Positions 10,404-21,760 are shown, counted from the stretch's first letter. The stretch: DNA of 64,000 nt from Synaphobranchus kaupii (GCA_029718625.1 CM056389.1:15152452-15216451); one strand, 5' to 3'. Made by a program: numbers and translations. Notes: a model not told the origin generated them from the letters alone.

Positions 10404-11516
10404 GGGGACCTCATTTATAAACGGTGTGTATGCAGATGAGTCAAACACTTTTGACATTTATAAAAAAACAAACTTGACGTCAAAACATGGACACACTTAC
10501 GCAAACTATGACCCAATGCGTACGCACATTTTGGAGACTGTGGGAATTGGCAACTCCGATGGCGAAGCTGGGAAATACAGATAAATGTCTGACAGAGTCG
10601 TTTCACTTAATTCCTTTCACTTCATATCAACGTACACATCCTTCTAATGATCACATCCCTTGTCAGAAAATTATTGAGGCTGAAGTAGTTCCTGTCTTTT
10701 TGGTGTTAGTCTGAAAGTGTATATATTTACGCATCCAGACTGTCTGGGAAATGATAATACCACAGATGACACCTCCCATCTGTTACTGAGTCTAAGCTGA
10801 TGTGATCAAGGAGGGGGAGGCTATGTTTAATCAGGGAGCTATGTACTATGTTTACAAATATGTTTGTAACTATGTGAAACAATAAAGTATTATCATATTG
10901 CACTTTTAATAATGTCTCATCGCAGATAAGAGTCGTGACTCAATTAATAGCAACAATTCATTATTAATTCCTGGCTATGGCATTATAACCTTATGCGAGC
11001 TGCGCCCACTTTAATATCCAACCACTTTTTTTTTTTTATTTCTGAAATGGTTTGGCTGCTGTGACATGCTGCAACTCCACAAATTGTATTTTATTTGTTA
11101 TGCCAGAACTATTTCCACCAAACAATATAGCCGGTGTGGCCTCTACCACCCTAATGAACATCTCGATTTCGCACTCCGTTAAGTTTCTCTTCTTTATTTT
11201 ATGGTCTGACTCAATTTTCTCTAACAATGAATTGGAATGACGAGCTCATTTATATGCATATCATATTCTCATTCACACATATTGGAATGGGCATTCCAAT
11301 AACCATTTATGGTTAATTGTGGGAGTTAACAGGGCGGCATACTAGACTCATGCACATACGCAAAATTTCAAGTTGATTGTGAAAAAATTTACATTCAGGT
11401 TAGTGTGCGGACGGTCCCATAAATCAACACATTTTTGACCGTATGCAGTTTTCACATTTTGTGCATACGTAACCTTTTAGTGTAGAACCTGTGCAAAGTT
11501 TTATAAATGAGGCCCC
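10404..11516 (-). mobile_element. Decayed PIF/Harbinger-like DNA transposon
   Basis: The ends GGGGACCTCATTTATAAAC (10404) and TTTATAAATGAGGCCCC (to 11516) are inverted copies. Subterminal GTATGCA and TGCATACG words are also mirrored. Inside, the minus strand carries a fragment of the Myb/SANT-like accessory protein typical of Harbinger elements (11036-11227). The DDE transposase itself is missing or unrecognisable, so the copy is non-functional. Confidence 0.75.
11036..11227 (-). pseudogene. Myb/SANT-like DNA-binding protein fragment of a Harbinger element
   Basis: The minus strand stays open for 63 codons. The fragment holds the start of a Myb/SANT-like (NAIF1-type) domain: TECEIEMFIRVVEA, then ILFGGNSSGITNK, then a Q-H-V helix ending. 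In intact elements this protein accompanies the Harbinger transposase and binds the terminal DNA. Here only about 50 residues of the domain survive, the usual tryptophan before QHV is replaced, and both sides are broken. It sits inside the inverted-ended element at 10404-11516. Confidence 0.7.
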
Positions 11517-11683
11517 TGGTCCGGTGTGACTAAAATAATTGTGGTCAGAAAAAGAAGTGGTATACATGCATCATGGCAGATAAAGAGCGGTGTTTACCTT
11601 GGTCTTTGGTGTAAACCAAAAGGCATCTCCTCAACGATTATCAGTTACATATGATCACATGCAATTATGGTTGGGCTGCTGGT

Positions 11684-12075
11684 TGGCTCATCTGGTTAAG
11701 TCACTGTTCTAGTGCACGGATGGGTTCTATGGTCTGGGATCAAATAACGCCCACGCCAATGCTGACTGTGGCTGATAGCCCTTCAGGGAGACACGTAATT
11801 GGCAGTAAAGTCCTCCAGGGTTGACTTTGTATTATTATCTTATCGCTCTCTAGCGACCCTGATGTCTGTAAGTCTGCGAATGCTGCATAAAGTGTCTCCT
11901 TCTGACTCATCTCTGTGACAGCCCGAATGGCGTACTGTGGTGTGTAAATGACGTGAGGCGTTGCACGTTTTGGAGGGGGCCGTGCACTTATCGACAATGC
12001 ATTCCCTAATCGATAATGGAAGATCCAGTTACTGAGTCCTGATAGTCGGCCATTCTAAATTAGGGAGAAAAATGG
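11684..12075 (+). mobile_element. tRNA-derived SINE
   Basis: The 5' part resembles a tRNA promoter: an A-box-like TGGCTCATCTGG at 11684-11695 and a B-box-like GGTTCTATGGTCTGGGATCA about 30-45 bases later. A long body follows (CCGAATGGCGTACTGTGGTG, ATCGATAATGGAAGATCCAG), ending in TTAGGGAGAAAAATGGGGGG and an A-rich tail. Length and layout fit a fish SINE of about 390 bp; the family name is uncertain. Confidence 0.55.
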
Positions 12076-12244
12076 GGGGGAAACACAAAATCTTTTTTAA
12101 ATTATACTAAACTATCATTAAATTTCATTGGTTTATCATGAAATTATAGCACCCACCCAGTTCTGTTTATTTTAAAAGTTTTGTATATTGTAAAGTCTTA
12201 CTATATGACTTTTGGCTTCACGTTTCTGAGTTAAATGAAAATGT

Positions 12245-12284
12245 TATATATATATATATATATTTTTTTTTTTTTAAATCATAC
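12245..12284. repeat. TA microsatellite and T run
   Basis: TA alternation passes into an 11-13 base T run. Confidence 0.85.
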
Positions 12285-12627
12285 TGTTAACAGTGTCTCC
12301 GTTTGAAAATTCTTTGTAGCTTTATTAATAGGTACAGTTACATTCTTGTTGAAATTGCTGTGAGCTGCCTTTGCTATGTTAACACGGTCCAATTATCAAT
12401 ATTTTGTAGTTGTCCTGTCCAGGTTAAGCTGCCCGGTTCTTTGATCAATCTGTTGTAAGCTTCGCCTTTTGTCTTTGGGAGCCACAAATAGCCAAAGATG
12501 AAATTCCACATGGTAAATTATCTAAAACGTTTTCCTTCTGCTTTCTTCTCGTCTTCTTTTATATCTTGTTATTCCATTTTCTGTTTATTTTTTTAATTGA
12601 GCTTTTTATGTTTTTATCGTATATTTG

Positions 12628-12675
12628 TTTTTATTGTGAAGCACTTTGGGCTACAATTCATTGCATGAAAGTGTG
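12628..12675 (+). mobile_element. Retroposon 3' tail fragment
   Basis: TGTGAAGCACTTTGGGCTAC followed by ATTGCATGAAAGTGTGC resembles the 3' end shared by fish LINEs and their dependent SINEs. The body upstream is too diverged to delimit. Confidence 0.45.
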
Positions 12676-12898
12676 CAGTAAAAATGAAAATATTATCATA
12701 AACATATTAAAATGGTCATCAGCAAGTGCAGACAAGTGCGAACAGCTGTGCTGCACAGCCAAAAATTTCACAGACTGTTTAAAGATGTGGGTGGACCTCA
12801 TGGCAGTGTGCATGGGTATGGTCTTTACTGCTCCTCTGGACTAGAAATTGACTTTAAGTGAAAGTAAATAAGGGCTAGAAAGAGGCTAACGCCTAAGA

Positions 12899-12941
12899 CA
12901 GACACACACACACACAGGCAGGCAGGCACGCACACACACGC
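12899..12941. repeat. CA-rich compound microsatellite
   Basis: CACA runs are interrupted by (GGCA)3 and CGCACA units. Confidence 0.9.
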
Positions 12942-12944
12942 AAT

Positions 12945-13911
12945 ATAACCCCCGGTTTTCTTCACATCCCCACTGCAAGAACTATAAATATAACTAATAC
13001 AAAGTTTCAAAAACTACTATTCATAGCAAAGTTCCCAAGTAAGTTATTGGATAAATCTGTGCCCTATGCTGTTATTATGTTGGGACTTAACCTCAGTGTA
13101 GGCTGTAATGGACTAGGAGAGATATCGCCGGAGAAACAGGATTCTAATCCACCCAGATCAATAGCACACAGTACCTAGGCTCTCAGCAGCCTTCCACCTC
13201 ATTCCACAATGTAATCGTGGGCCTGGGGTCTTCTTCCCATTCTCATATTTTCTGAGAGAAGGTTAATAACCGGGCTAATCGAAGTGCATTAGGGTCAAGG
13301 TTTGACCTCAAAACAGGGTCACGGAGTGCAAGTGGAGACGGCCGCACATGGGCAAATATTGAGTATGAAACACAATTCCGCTTTCATGGGATTTAAGCAT
13401 GCAATTACCGTCCCTGCTTTGAGCTTTCCACAACAGTGACTTATTTTCTTTCTCCTTTCTCAAAAGCGGTGTAAGTAAGTGTGGCCATCCCAGTCAAAGT
13501 GTTTGTGCGATATGTCGATGTGCTTACTTACGGATTGGCTTTTATTTAATGAGGAATGACAAAGAAAGCAATCGAAGGATTAACTGCCTGGCACGTCCTG
13601 TCTAAAATATCAGTCAACAGTCTCTGATGTCGAGGCGCACGGGCGATGATGGTGTCAGAATAGGCGCCCTTATCAAAGACCTGCTTTGAGCTTCTCAAAA
13701 AGAAGTTTTTTGTTTTCTAACTGTAGTCTATAATCACCCATAAAATAATCACCCTACACACACAAAAAAACATCAACAGACAGTGCTGAAATCCTTGTAG
13801 CTCAGCTCACTGTCTGCTCTGTCTCTCCATCGCAGCTCTTACTCAAGAGCAGAGCAATTGCATCAGTCTGAAATGAAGAACAGCAGTGTTAGAGCGGATC
13901 AGAACCCTCCT
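12945..13911. other. Unassigned sequence
   Basis: Mixed composition. CTGTCTCTCCATCGCAG at 13819-13835 resembles a splice acceptor followed by an open frame, but no donor or recognisable peptide supports an exon. No element ends were found. Confidence 0.4.
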
Positions 13912-13931
13912 CACACACACACACACACACC
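13912..13931. repeat. CA microsatellite
   Basis: Ten CA dinucleotides. Confidence 0.9.
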
Positions 13932-14210
13932 TTAATTTCAACCAGTCCTTTGGCCGGTCCTCACAAGGGATCAGATTAACTCGGGGTGAGGAATGGGTCC
14001 GGGGGGATCGTTTATCAGTGGCCAGGAGCAGTGGCTTCGGGCACACATCACAGGAGCAAGCATTCATCTCCCAACCCGACACGGGATACAAGTGCAGCTG
14101 CTGCCATCCGCCCGCCGGACGAATCCGCTGGGAAATCCCATCCCGCCCACGGCACTGACGCTAATGTAGCTGCCACAGCCGGGAAGGAAACTTCCTCCGG
14201 CCCCAGTGGA

Positions 14211-14270
14211 GCCCGGTTTGTATCGCCGTCATTAAGGCCCGCCCGGTTTGTATCGCCGTCATTAAGGCCC
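14211..14270. repeat. Perfect 30-bp tandem duplication
   Basis: The 30-base unit GCCCGGTTTG + TATCGCCGTC + ATTAAGGCCC occurs twice, head to tail and without a mismatch, which implies a recent event. It sits in a GC-rich patch (13970-14280) that contrasts with its AT-rich surroundings. Confidence 0.95.
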
Positions 14271-15641
14271 TGAAATCAAAGGATCATTAAAGGGTAAGGT
14301 TTACTCGGAATGTTCCAGCAACAAAACAACGGCGGGCACTTTCAACACGAGTGAAAAAGACAGGTGCTTCCAAATTGCTTTGTGTCAAGAGTAAACGGTA
14401 TTCTACCGTTTTTTGGAGAAAGCCAAAAATTAATCATTAGCACATGAGAATAATCTTTCATTTTTTTTTTTTTTTTTTAAAGCAGCTGAGCGGCAGTGGT
14501 TTATAAACTGTGGCATTAGTAAAATACTCTGAGGTATTTTAATGTTCTTATAAAGCTGGCACAATGTCATTTTGGTGTGCATGAAAATGTCATTTTCATG
14601 TGCACAATGTTCGTTTCCATTTGGCAAGTCATAACAAACTGGGAATCGACGTTTTGAAGTCGCATGAATTCATGGGTATAGCGAGGTTTTGATTTGCATG
14701 TATCTCTGCATTATTCATTAAAAATTTGGAGATTTGGAGAACTATCATCAGTAAAATATTGCAATATGGTGTATGATTTATACAGAGGAACTATGATTTT
14801 GCAGTATTTCTAGGAGCAGTACATGTAAACCCACTAGCCACTGTTTGTTAAATCTCTTGTTCTTTGTTTAGTGTATTTTGGGAGCCTTAGATGGTTTTAC
14901 AACTAATGGTATATACGATAACCACCAAAGGAAACATTACATTTCCATGAAAAAACATTGAAAGATTATTTTCCCATTGTAATTATTAGGAAAAATAAAA
15001 TATCCGGCTGTGTAAACGGATTGTATGTAAACATGTCATCTGTGTAAGTCACTTTGGACAAGTCTCTGCAAAATGTCCAAATTAAATATAGACACCTTTT
15101 TTTTTTTTTTTACCAAAAATGCTATAAGTATTTTAATGTCATTTGGTCTACTTCTGTATTTTTACCTAAACATGCTCCTAGCAACAATAGTAAGAGGAAT
15201 GAATATACCTTGCCAGCCAATCGGTACAATGTTAATGACCTCATTTATTCCAATGGATAAAAAAATTTGGGGTATTTCAGCCACCAGGTGTCCATTTGCC
15301 TTGACCCGTGCCTATTTTGCCTCATCTAATGTTTTTTTGCATCCAGGCTAGCCCGTGGCAGGGCCAAACTGGCCCCATATCAACTACAAGCAACAGTACA
15401 CGGATAGATATGCCTAATATGACCGAACATGCCACTGTCTGCAACAGCCTACAATGAGCAAGAAAAACAGAAAACCTCAGAGCCAGCTGGGTTTTGGTTG
15501 CCAATGCTGCAGCAGTGTTGTAGGCCCTTTGGGTTGATGACAAACATACCCCCATTGGCCCACTTAGAAAACTGGAGATACGTTATTGGGCCAGCTAGGT
15601 CACATTTATTCTGAGCATATGTGTGAATGCTTAATTAGGAT
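14271..15641. other. Unassigned sequence
   Basis: AT-rich with poly-T runs near 14461 and 15098. At 14580-14600 there is a 21-base palindrome (CATGAAAATG, one T, CATTTTCATG). No gene or transposon is recognised. Confidence 0.5.
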
Positions 15642-15687
15642 CTTTAATTATGCAGATGTTGATTCATCAACATCTGCATAATTAAAG
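15642..15687. repeat. Perfect hairpin: 22-bp arms, 2-base loop
   Basis: The left arm (15642-15663), CTTTAATTATGCAGATG + TTGAT, and the right arm (15666-15687) are exact reverse complements separated only by TC. Beyond the perfect arms, AATGCTT on the left is mirrored by AAGCATT on the right, so the original inverted structure was about 75 bp long. Confidence 0.95.
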
Positions 15688-16297
15688 CAGTATCAAGCAT
15701 TATTTATTTTTTTGTTTTACTCCAACCATGGTTTTTATTATTTCCCAGGGAGAAGAGGCTTCATTAACATTGTGCTTAAAGACTTACAGGGTACCTGTCT
15801 GACAGCCACCAGAGTGATAGAAGGGTAAAATGGTGTTTTTCAGGGAAAATAAAGATTTCTTGTAAACAGCACATATGTGCTTGCTGACCATGGGCGGGTG
15901 GGGCATGGCCCTACCAGCAGAGAGGGAAAGATGGGGAGGTTGAGAATCACCTGCTAATAGATGTCAAGATATATTAGCAAGATGTCACATGATTACACAA
16001 CTTATACTACAAATATGTATCTTTTATACATCATGATGATATCACATACTTGGTCAAATCTCCATCAGTTTTTTTATTATTATTGTTTTGTCATTTTTTT
16101 TAATATAGCCTAAGGATTGTTAGGTAATTATTATTAGGATTCAAGTGTTTCAGCAACGGCCACTGTTTAAGGCACACCTGCTCATTAACGCAACTAGTCT
16201 GCAACCCCAAACAGCCAATCACGTGGCTGCAACTCAATGTGTAGAGCATGCAGACATAGTGAGGAGGTTGAGTTTTTTTGTTCAACCAACCATTCGA

Positions 16298-16980
16298 ATG
16301 GGCAAGACGCGTGATCTAAGTGACTTTGACCGTGGTGTGATTCTTGGTGCCAAAACTGGACAATTGAAGGCTGGAAAAAAACGTTGCCTGGTCTGATGAA
16401 TCTCAATTTTGTGCTGAATTTGACAACTCTGGAGGAAAACAGCATTTATCCACGGATCTGTCCTGCCTTGTGTCAAAGGCATAGGTGTATAATCCAGGGT
16501 CAGAAAGTAAAAGTCCTCCACAGTATTTTGTTCCAGTCACATAGTCACCAGTCACCTAATTCATTCTTCAGCCAGGAGGTGGAACTAATTAGTGAAATCA
16601 GCTGGCTGAGTGAATGGGTGGAAGAAACACATGGCAGGACTTTTACTTTCTGACCCCTGGATTATACACCTCTGGTTAAAGGTGCAGGCTGGTGGGAGTG
16701 GTCTAATGGTGTGGGGAATGGCTTGGCAAACATTCGGGCCCTTCCTACCAATGAAACATCATTTGAATGCCACAGCATACCTAAGCGTTATTGCTGACCA
16801 CGTGCATCTCCTTACGACCACAGTGTACACTGTTTCAAATGGATACTTCCTGTAGGATAATGCAACCATATTGAAAAGCACACATCATCTCAAGCTGGTT
16901 CCACAAATGTGACAGTGACTCTAATGACCTGTACAGTCCACAGGTCGCAATCCAATAGAGCACCTTTGGGATGAGGTGGA
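16298..16980 (+). pseudogene. Tc1 transposase pseudogene
   Basis: This is a remnant of a DD34E transposase that would cut and paste the element. The first 19 residues of the DNA-binding N-terminus are intact, most of the helix-turn-helix region is deleted, and the frame then stops at 16396. Pieces of the catalytic domain survive after a foreign insertion, including LMVWGMAWQTFGPFLPM and NATAYLSVIADHVH. Those catalytic blocks fall in different frames with stops between them. It cannot make a working protein. Confidence 0.8.
16480..16674. mobile_element. hAT-type MITE nested in the Tc1 copy
   Basis: The ends CATAGGTGTATAATCCAGGG and, reading inward from the right, CAGAGGTGTATAATCCAGGG continue as an inverted repeat of about 40 bp (TCAGAAAGTAAAAGTCC). 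The element is flanked by 8-base target duplications, GTCAAAGG (16472-16479) and GTTAAAGG (16675-16682). The CAG-type terminus and 8-bp duplication are hAT hallmarks. It has no coding capacity. Confidence 0.85.
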
Positions 16981-17109
16981 ATGGGAGGTTAGCGGGTAGA
17001 ACGTGCGGTCAATCTGCAGGAATATGGGCCAAACAATTCCCAAGGAATGTTTCCAGCACCTTGTTAAATCCATCCTGTGAAGAATTCAGGCTGTTCTGGA
17101 GGGAAAGGA

Positions 17110-18239
17110 TAAAAAAAAAAAAAATGACAAGTAACGTTAACTTATGTAGCAGGTATGCCCTCGACAGTGTCCGCCTACACCCTTACCCGGTGTTTATCTC
17201 CGCCCCGAACTGATAAAAGGTCGGCCCTTACGCAATGCGTAACCGCCCTTTGAATCCGTGAGCCCGCGAATGGAGCATTGGTTGCTGGGCTGGAAGAATT
17301 GTTTGTTGTTTGTCCTGGGCTGAAATAACTAATTTTGCTTAATTATGTGGGACGTTCCTAGTTACGCATCCTTAAAGTGTTGGTTTCTCGTGAGCCTCTA
17401 AAAATAACTAAGCGAATGGAATAAAATTTCCCTTTCGTATTTTTCTAAATCAGCCTCTGTCCAATTCATTCGGTTGAATATCCCTGTGCGGGGAAGTTAC
17501 TTGATAACCGGTAGGATCTCCCACCTATCAAACAGAAATGGCGTAGTCATTAACTAATATTTCATTGTCTGGGGAGTGCCCCCTTCAGGTTACACTTAAT
17601 ACACACAATTCATAACATGAACAACAGTCATTGCTTTTGAATTGAATAGAGATTAATTAAATCATGTGTTTTTGCTAGCCTGTTCATATTGAGCATACAG
17701 ATTTACAAAGCTAGGGTCACAGCCTTTTAAACCAGAAAAGCAGTACATTTATATCGTTTTTTTTAAACATTTTTTAATATAATTTCCTGTTTATGATCAA
17801 CTAACCTCATTACAAGTTACACAATACTGTAAGCCATTACACGATAGCTACCGCAAGTTAACGTGGTGTAACCCACTGCTGATGTGTTAAAGGAAAAGCG
17901 GACATCTTTGAATTACACTAGAGTGCGACCTGAGTATGTTTTAAAACAGATAATGTAGTTTTAATTGGATTAAAATATGCATTATACTTCTGCCTGGGTG
18001 TACCCTACCAGAATGTCAATGCAAAACTTTCCAGTGCATATGGCAAGTTATTGGATTGAACATTCATGAGAAATCTCTGGAGAATGTCTCAGCATGTATT
18101 AGCTAAGCATTATTATGCTTATAGAAGATATCGAGTGGCATTCACATACTGACCTCTTATCTATCCAGATTAGAGTGACATACAAAGGATCACAGCTGAT
18201 AACAAGGCAATCGTCCGCTATGTTTACCAATAGTATTAT
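17110..18239. other. Unassigned sequence
   Basis: The first 150 bases are comparatively CpG-rich (17160-17280); the remainder is AT-rich. No gene or element ends are recognised. Confidence 0.5.
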
Positions 18240-18243
18240 TTAA

Positions 18244-19850
18244 AGAGATACTGCAGAGCCTTTTCTAAGGCCTTTTTTACCGCTTCAATTTGAACTGAAA
18301 CTCGTGAGTAGGTGGGGTCATATGACGGTGATGCCACGTAGTCATATTATGAATATTCATACGGTCAAGGAGTGAAAGGGTGTGTCTTGGTTAAGTGACT
18401 CAGCCCCACTGAACTCAATACGCTATGCTCAGCCCCCTTCCTGCTCTCTCCTCACTACTAGCTAAACAAACAACAAAATGGTGAGCGACAAGAGTGACAG
18501 CAGTACTGCAGGGAGTTTTGAGGTGGAGGAGTTTGAAGTGGAGGAAGAGGATTCCTTCGTGTTGGAAGACTCTCCTCGCGAAGATGTTGCTCGGGAAATA
18601 CAGCCGTATTCATTCGAGCCAGTGCTGCCGCCCCCCCGGCTGTATTGGTTGAGCAACGTCTTTGCGAGGAGAGGACAGGGGATGTAACCCATAGATGTAA
18701 CCGAATGGTAGAGCTAACCTTACCTAGCTAAGTTAGCTTGTTTGTCTGCCTAATTTGAATACATTCAAATACACAGCAAAACCCAGTCACACAGCACCTA
18801 AAGCACAACACTGGCGCTGCCAAAATTCTCAACCCCCCTGCAAAATGCTCCCTGTTGTAAGCATGTGCTTTAGGGTATCCAGCGATCTAAAGATGTAACA
18901 ACAATGAATGTGAAGTGTCTCAGACTTTGCAAACGAGATGGCTGGGGGGGGGGGGGGGGGGGAGAAGATAAGTAATATAATGCATAAATGTATTACTTGT
19001 AAACTATTATGTATTCCAAGTGCTCTCGTAGTTTATTATCGTGGATGTTAAAGCGCAGTGCCATTCTGAGGTTTGCATTGCGATGTGTTCATCTTAAAAC
19101 CTAAAATATACGATCGTTTTTTTTAAATAAGTTGCCTCTTGTGATGTTCTAGTCTTTGCTGAGTGGTAGAAACTGTATAAACACTCATTTTCTCGGAAGA
19201 GCAGCGCAGATCGAACTAAATGAAAATATAAGCGGCACTGAGAACAAGCGAATGCGCGTTCACGCGAGGGGGGACGAATTCTGGCAGGGGGACACTTTTC
19301 GGCACAACACCGTCTCTCGGCAGATTATGAAAGCTAACAGAGCCGTTACGTGGTGTTGCACCGAGGAACGATACATCTCTGACTCCTTGGCATAATGCAG
19401 GCAAGTTAGCTAAATATACCAAACAGTAAGACATATATGAATAAATCTCTATGTAGCTCGATATATTAACGTTAGCAGTAAGTCGTAATATTAACGTTAG
19501 CAGTAATACAAAGCAATTCGCATTTGAACTTGAACTAGCTAGTTAGCAGTACAAGGGTCTCTGTCTCAAAGAGGAAAAAAAAAAAACCCCGTTGGTCTCT
19601 GCTTTTATACCACGTGCCCAACCGAGACCACGCCTAGGATCACCTCAACTCCACCCATTTTTATGTTAAGGATCTCGTGACGTCACAAATCCCCGGAAAC
19701 AAGCGTATTGGTAAACCTACACAAAAACTCAGATAAAACCATTTTGACTAAACATGAGATTTTCGGACATAAACAGTTGTGTATGATCATAATCTAACCC
19801 AAAACATCGGTTTTCAACTGGAAAAGTCGGTTTTTGACTGCAGTATCACT
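18244..19850 (+). mobile_element. Kolobok-like DNA transposon, degraded
   Basis: The ends AGAGATACTGCAGAGCC (18244) and GACTGCAGTATCACT (ending 19850) are inverted. Both are flanked by TTAA (18240-18243 and 19851-19854), the duplication typical of Kolobok and piggyBac elements. The length is about 1.6 kb. It contains a promoter-proximal open frame at 18478 and a 19-base G run (18944-18962). A short direct repeat ATATTAACGTTAGCAGTAA occurs twice near 19465-19507. No DDE domain is recognisable. Confidence 0.65.
18478..18687 (+). pseudogene. N-terminal fragment of a transposon-borne protein
   Basis: Starts ATG with AACAAAATGG context and runs 69 codons. The protein is acidic and serine-rich (EVEEFEVEEEDSFVLEDSP) followed by REIQPYSFEP. 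From memory, a Q-P-Y-x-F-E-P block after an acidic leader precedes the cysteine-rich P2X7-tail-like domain in fish transposon proteins. Just after it the frame is disturbed at a seven-C run near 18632, and another frame continues as EERTGDV and then a C-rich start. This suggests a frameshifted gene. The assignment is an inference. Confidence 0.45.
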
Positions 19851-19854
19851 TTAA

Positions 19855-21568
19855 GGAAAGTTTCAACCGGGGACAAACTGTAGTTTTATTCTTTGCTGTT
19901 GTTGTTTCCTTCAGTGAATCGAATGAAGAAACAGCATATTAAAGTTGCTGTCGATAATATGGACCCCTTACAGCAATATAAATGTATTTTCCAGAGGGTC
20001 TATCTTCCAGTTTGATTTCTTTGTTTTTAACTGACATTAGAAGAAAGTGTATCAGCCAGCTGTTAGGCTTACAGACAGAAACCTGATATTTTATATAGCG
20101 ACTGGCACTGGTTATGCAACACATGTTAATTAAATTGGCGTATTTATTGTTACATGTGTACATGACAACATTGCATTTGTACATGCTTGCTTCTCGTGTG
20201 AATATAAGAAAATTAAGCCTGTAGTTGCAGATCACTTCTCACTGAAACCCATGTAGGTGGCTCTAATTAAACTCAACCTATAATCAGATGCAAAGATCTA
20301 ATTGTGCAGGATTACCTCAGTAATTAAGTATTATTATTTTAATTATAAGATTTGCATAGAAGATAGATTTTGATTGTCATATCCAGTTTCTTTTTTGCCT
20401 TAATGTCTTGAAACCACTTTTACAGGGGAAAATCCATACCATTATAATGCACTCCCTTCTGAGTGGAAATGTTTCTTGTTCTTGAATATGTTCTTTATTT
20501 GTGGCAACAGGTTCACCACGTTGTCGGTTTGTGTAGCATAGCGTTTCAAGGATATTGTAATGAACATCATAATTAAAATGCTAATAAAGCAATTAGTCAG
20601 TGCCGGCTACAGTTTCCGTAGTGAAATCTTTTGAGATGTATTTAGTTGCCGAACGCTTAACAGTTGTGATGACAACCGGCAGGCAGAGCGAGACTGGGAC
20701 TGTTCCCGAGGCCTGACTTAGCAATGCAAATGAACGTGAGGGGAAAGCTGCATCAGTGCTAAAGTGTGTGTCCCTTCCAGAGACCGGCTTAGACTCAATG
20801 ATTAAGTTATTAGCCTACAGAGGGAGGGGAGAGATGCATAGAGCGGCGTGCCTGCTTGGGCACGGGACCGCACCTCTTCAAAGTCTGATAGCGCAACAGC
20901 GTTTGTTGAACTTAGGACATCTGTTGGCACAAAGCCGAGAGCCGTTGGCTCAGGTCTTTGCTGACCAAGTGAGATGAAATGTGATGGAAAAAAAAAAATA
21001 TATATAAATCATATATATAAAAAGAAGAAGCATATAACACAAATTGGATTTTGAACAGCATTTATTTTACCAATATATCATTATTGTTTAGGTTTATTGG
21101 TTGTTAAGTTATATAACATTGACAGTCCATAGACCTGGGTGTCAACTTTCAATGTGTCTTTAAAAAAAAGAAAACGTATAAAAAATGTTTCCCATGTCAC
21201 AGTCAGAATTTTAATAGTGGTAACTAGAGGCAAAGACCAGCTACTGCCAATTCACACAGGACTAGTTCTTGTCTCGCTACATTCTTCCAAAAAAGGATTT
21301 AAGCCTTTACTCACAGCTTGAAGCTGGTAGGCAGTCAAGATCCTGTCAAGATGGCATGCATGCACTGGGATTTGTGGTGTGCCCAGCACAAGCTGGAGGA
21401 TCTAAGGTTTCTTGGTCCAACATCACCACTGAACTGGCTGGTTCAATTCTGAGGCTCTTGATAATAAGACTATGTTATATAACATGGTTATAACATGTTG
21501 TTTTCTGAGGCACTGTTAAGCATGCCATTTCTAGCGGGTGAAGCAGAGGCATTCACATTGTGTGGAGT
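19855..21568. other. Unassigned sequence, possibly conserved in part
   Basis: AT-rich except 20640-20960, which is GC-balanced, has an ATGCAAAT octamer at 20724-20731 and a 73-codon open frame (20756-20977) rich in L, A and Q. I recognise no protein. It could be a regulatory element, but the evidence is weak. Confidence 0.35.
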
Positions 21569-21760
21569 GTAGAGTATTCTGGGGGCAATTGTAACAGGGG
21601 GCAATTGCAACACCATACAATTGCATCAATCGGAAACAAGCTAGAGCTGAGATTCTATCCAGCAAGCTAGCTAGTTTCATGTGTTCAGGGTTGGGGGCAA
21701 TTGTAACAAAAACATGTGTTACAATTGACCCCTGTTACAACTGCCCCCAGAATACTCTAC
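21569..21760. mobile_element. 192-bp MITE with 45-bp inverted ends
   Basis: The left end (21569-21613) GTAGAGTATTCTGGGGGCAA... and the right end (21716-21760) are inverted with about four differences. The motif GGGGCAATTGTAACA also appears a third time internally (near 21694). No frame and no clear target duplication. Confidence 0.8.

Larger units (their letters stand above)
16140..17107 (+). mobile_element. Tc1-like transposon, deleted and 3'-truncated
   Basis: The start resembles the terminal repeat of a widespread fish Tc1 family: CACTGTTTAAGGCACACCTG here, normally a CACTTTATTAGGTACACCTG-type end. The transposase start follows (MGKTRDLSDFDRGVILGA at 16298). An internal deletion fuses this to a site in the catalytic part (GKKRCLV, from the usual K-N-V-A-W-S-D region). 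Later come MVWGM (near 16707), HLNATAYLS and ADHVH, and AATCCAATAGAGCACCTTTG encoding NPIEHLWDEVE near 16950. The right inverted repeat is missing; the copy ends in an A run at 17110. A hAT MITE has inserted at 16480-16674. Confidence 0.85.

Noticed and set aside
13836..13940. Exon after the acceptor-like CTCTCCATCGCAG
   Set aside because: A frame is open, but it runs into a CA repeat, no donor fits and the peptide is unrecognised.
15642..15687. microRNA precursor
   Set aside because: The stem is perfect but the loop is only two bases and the stem too short for normal processing.
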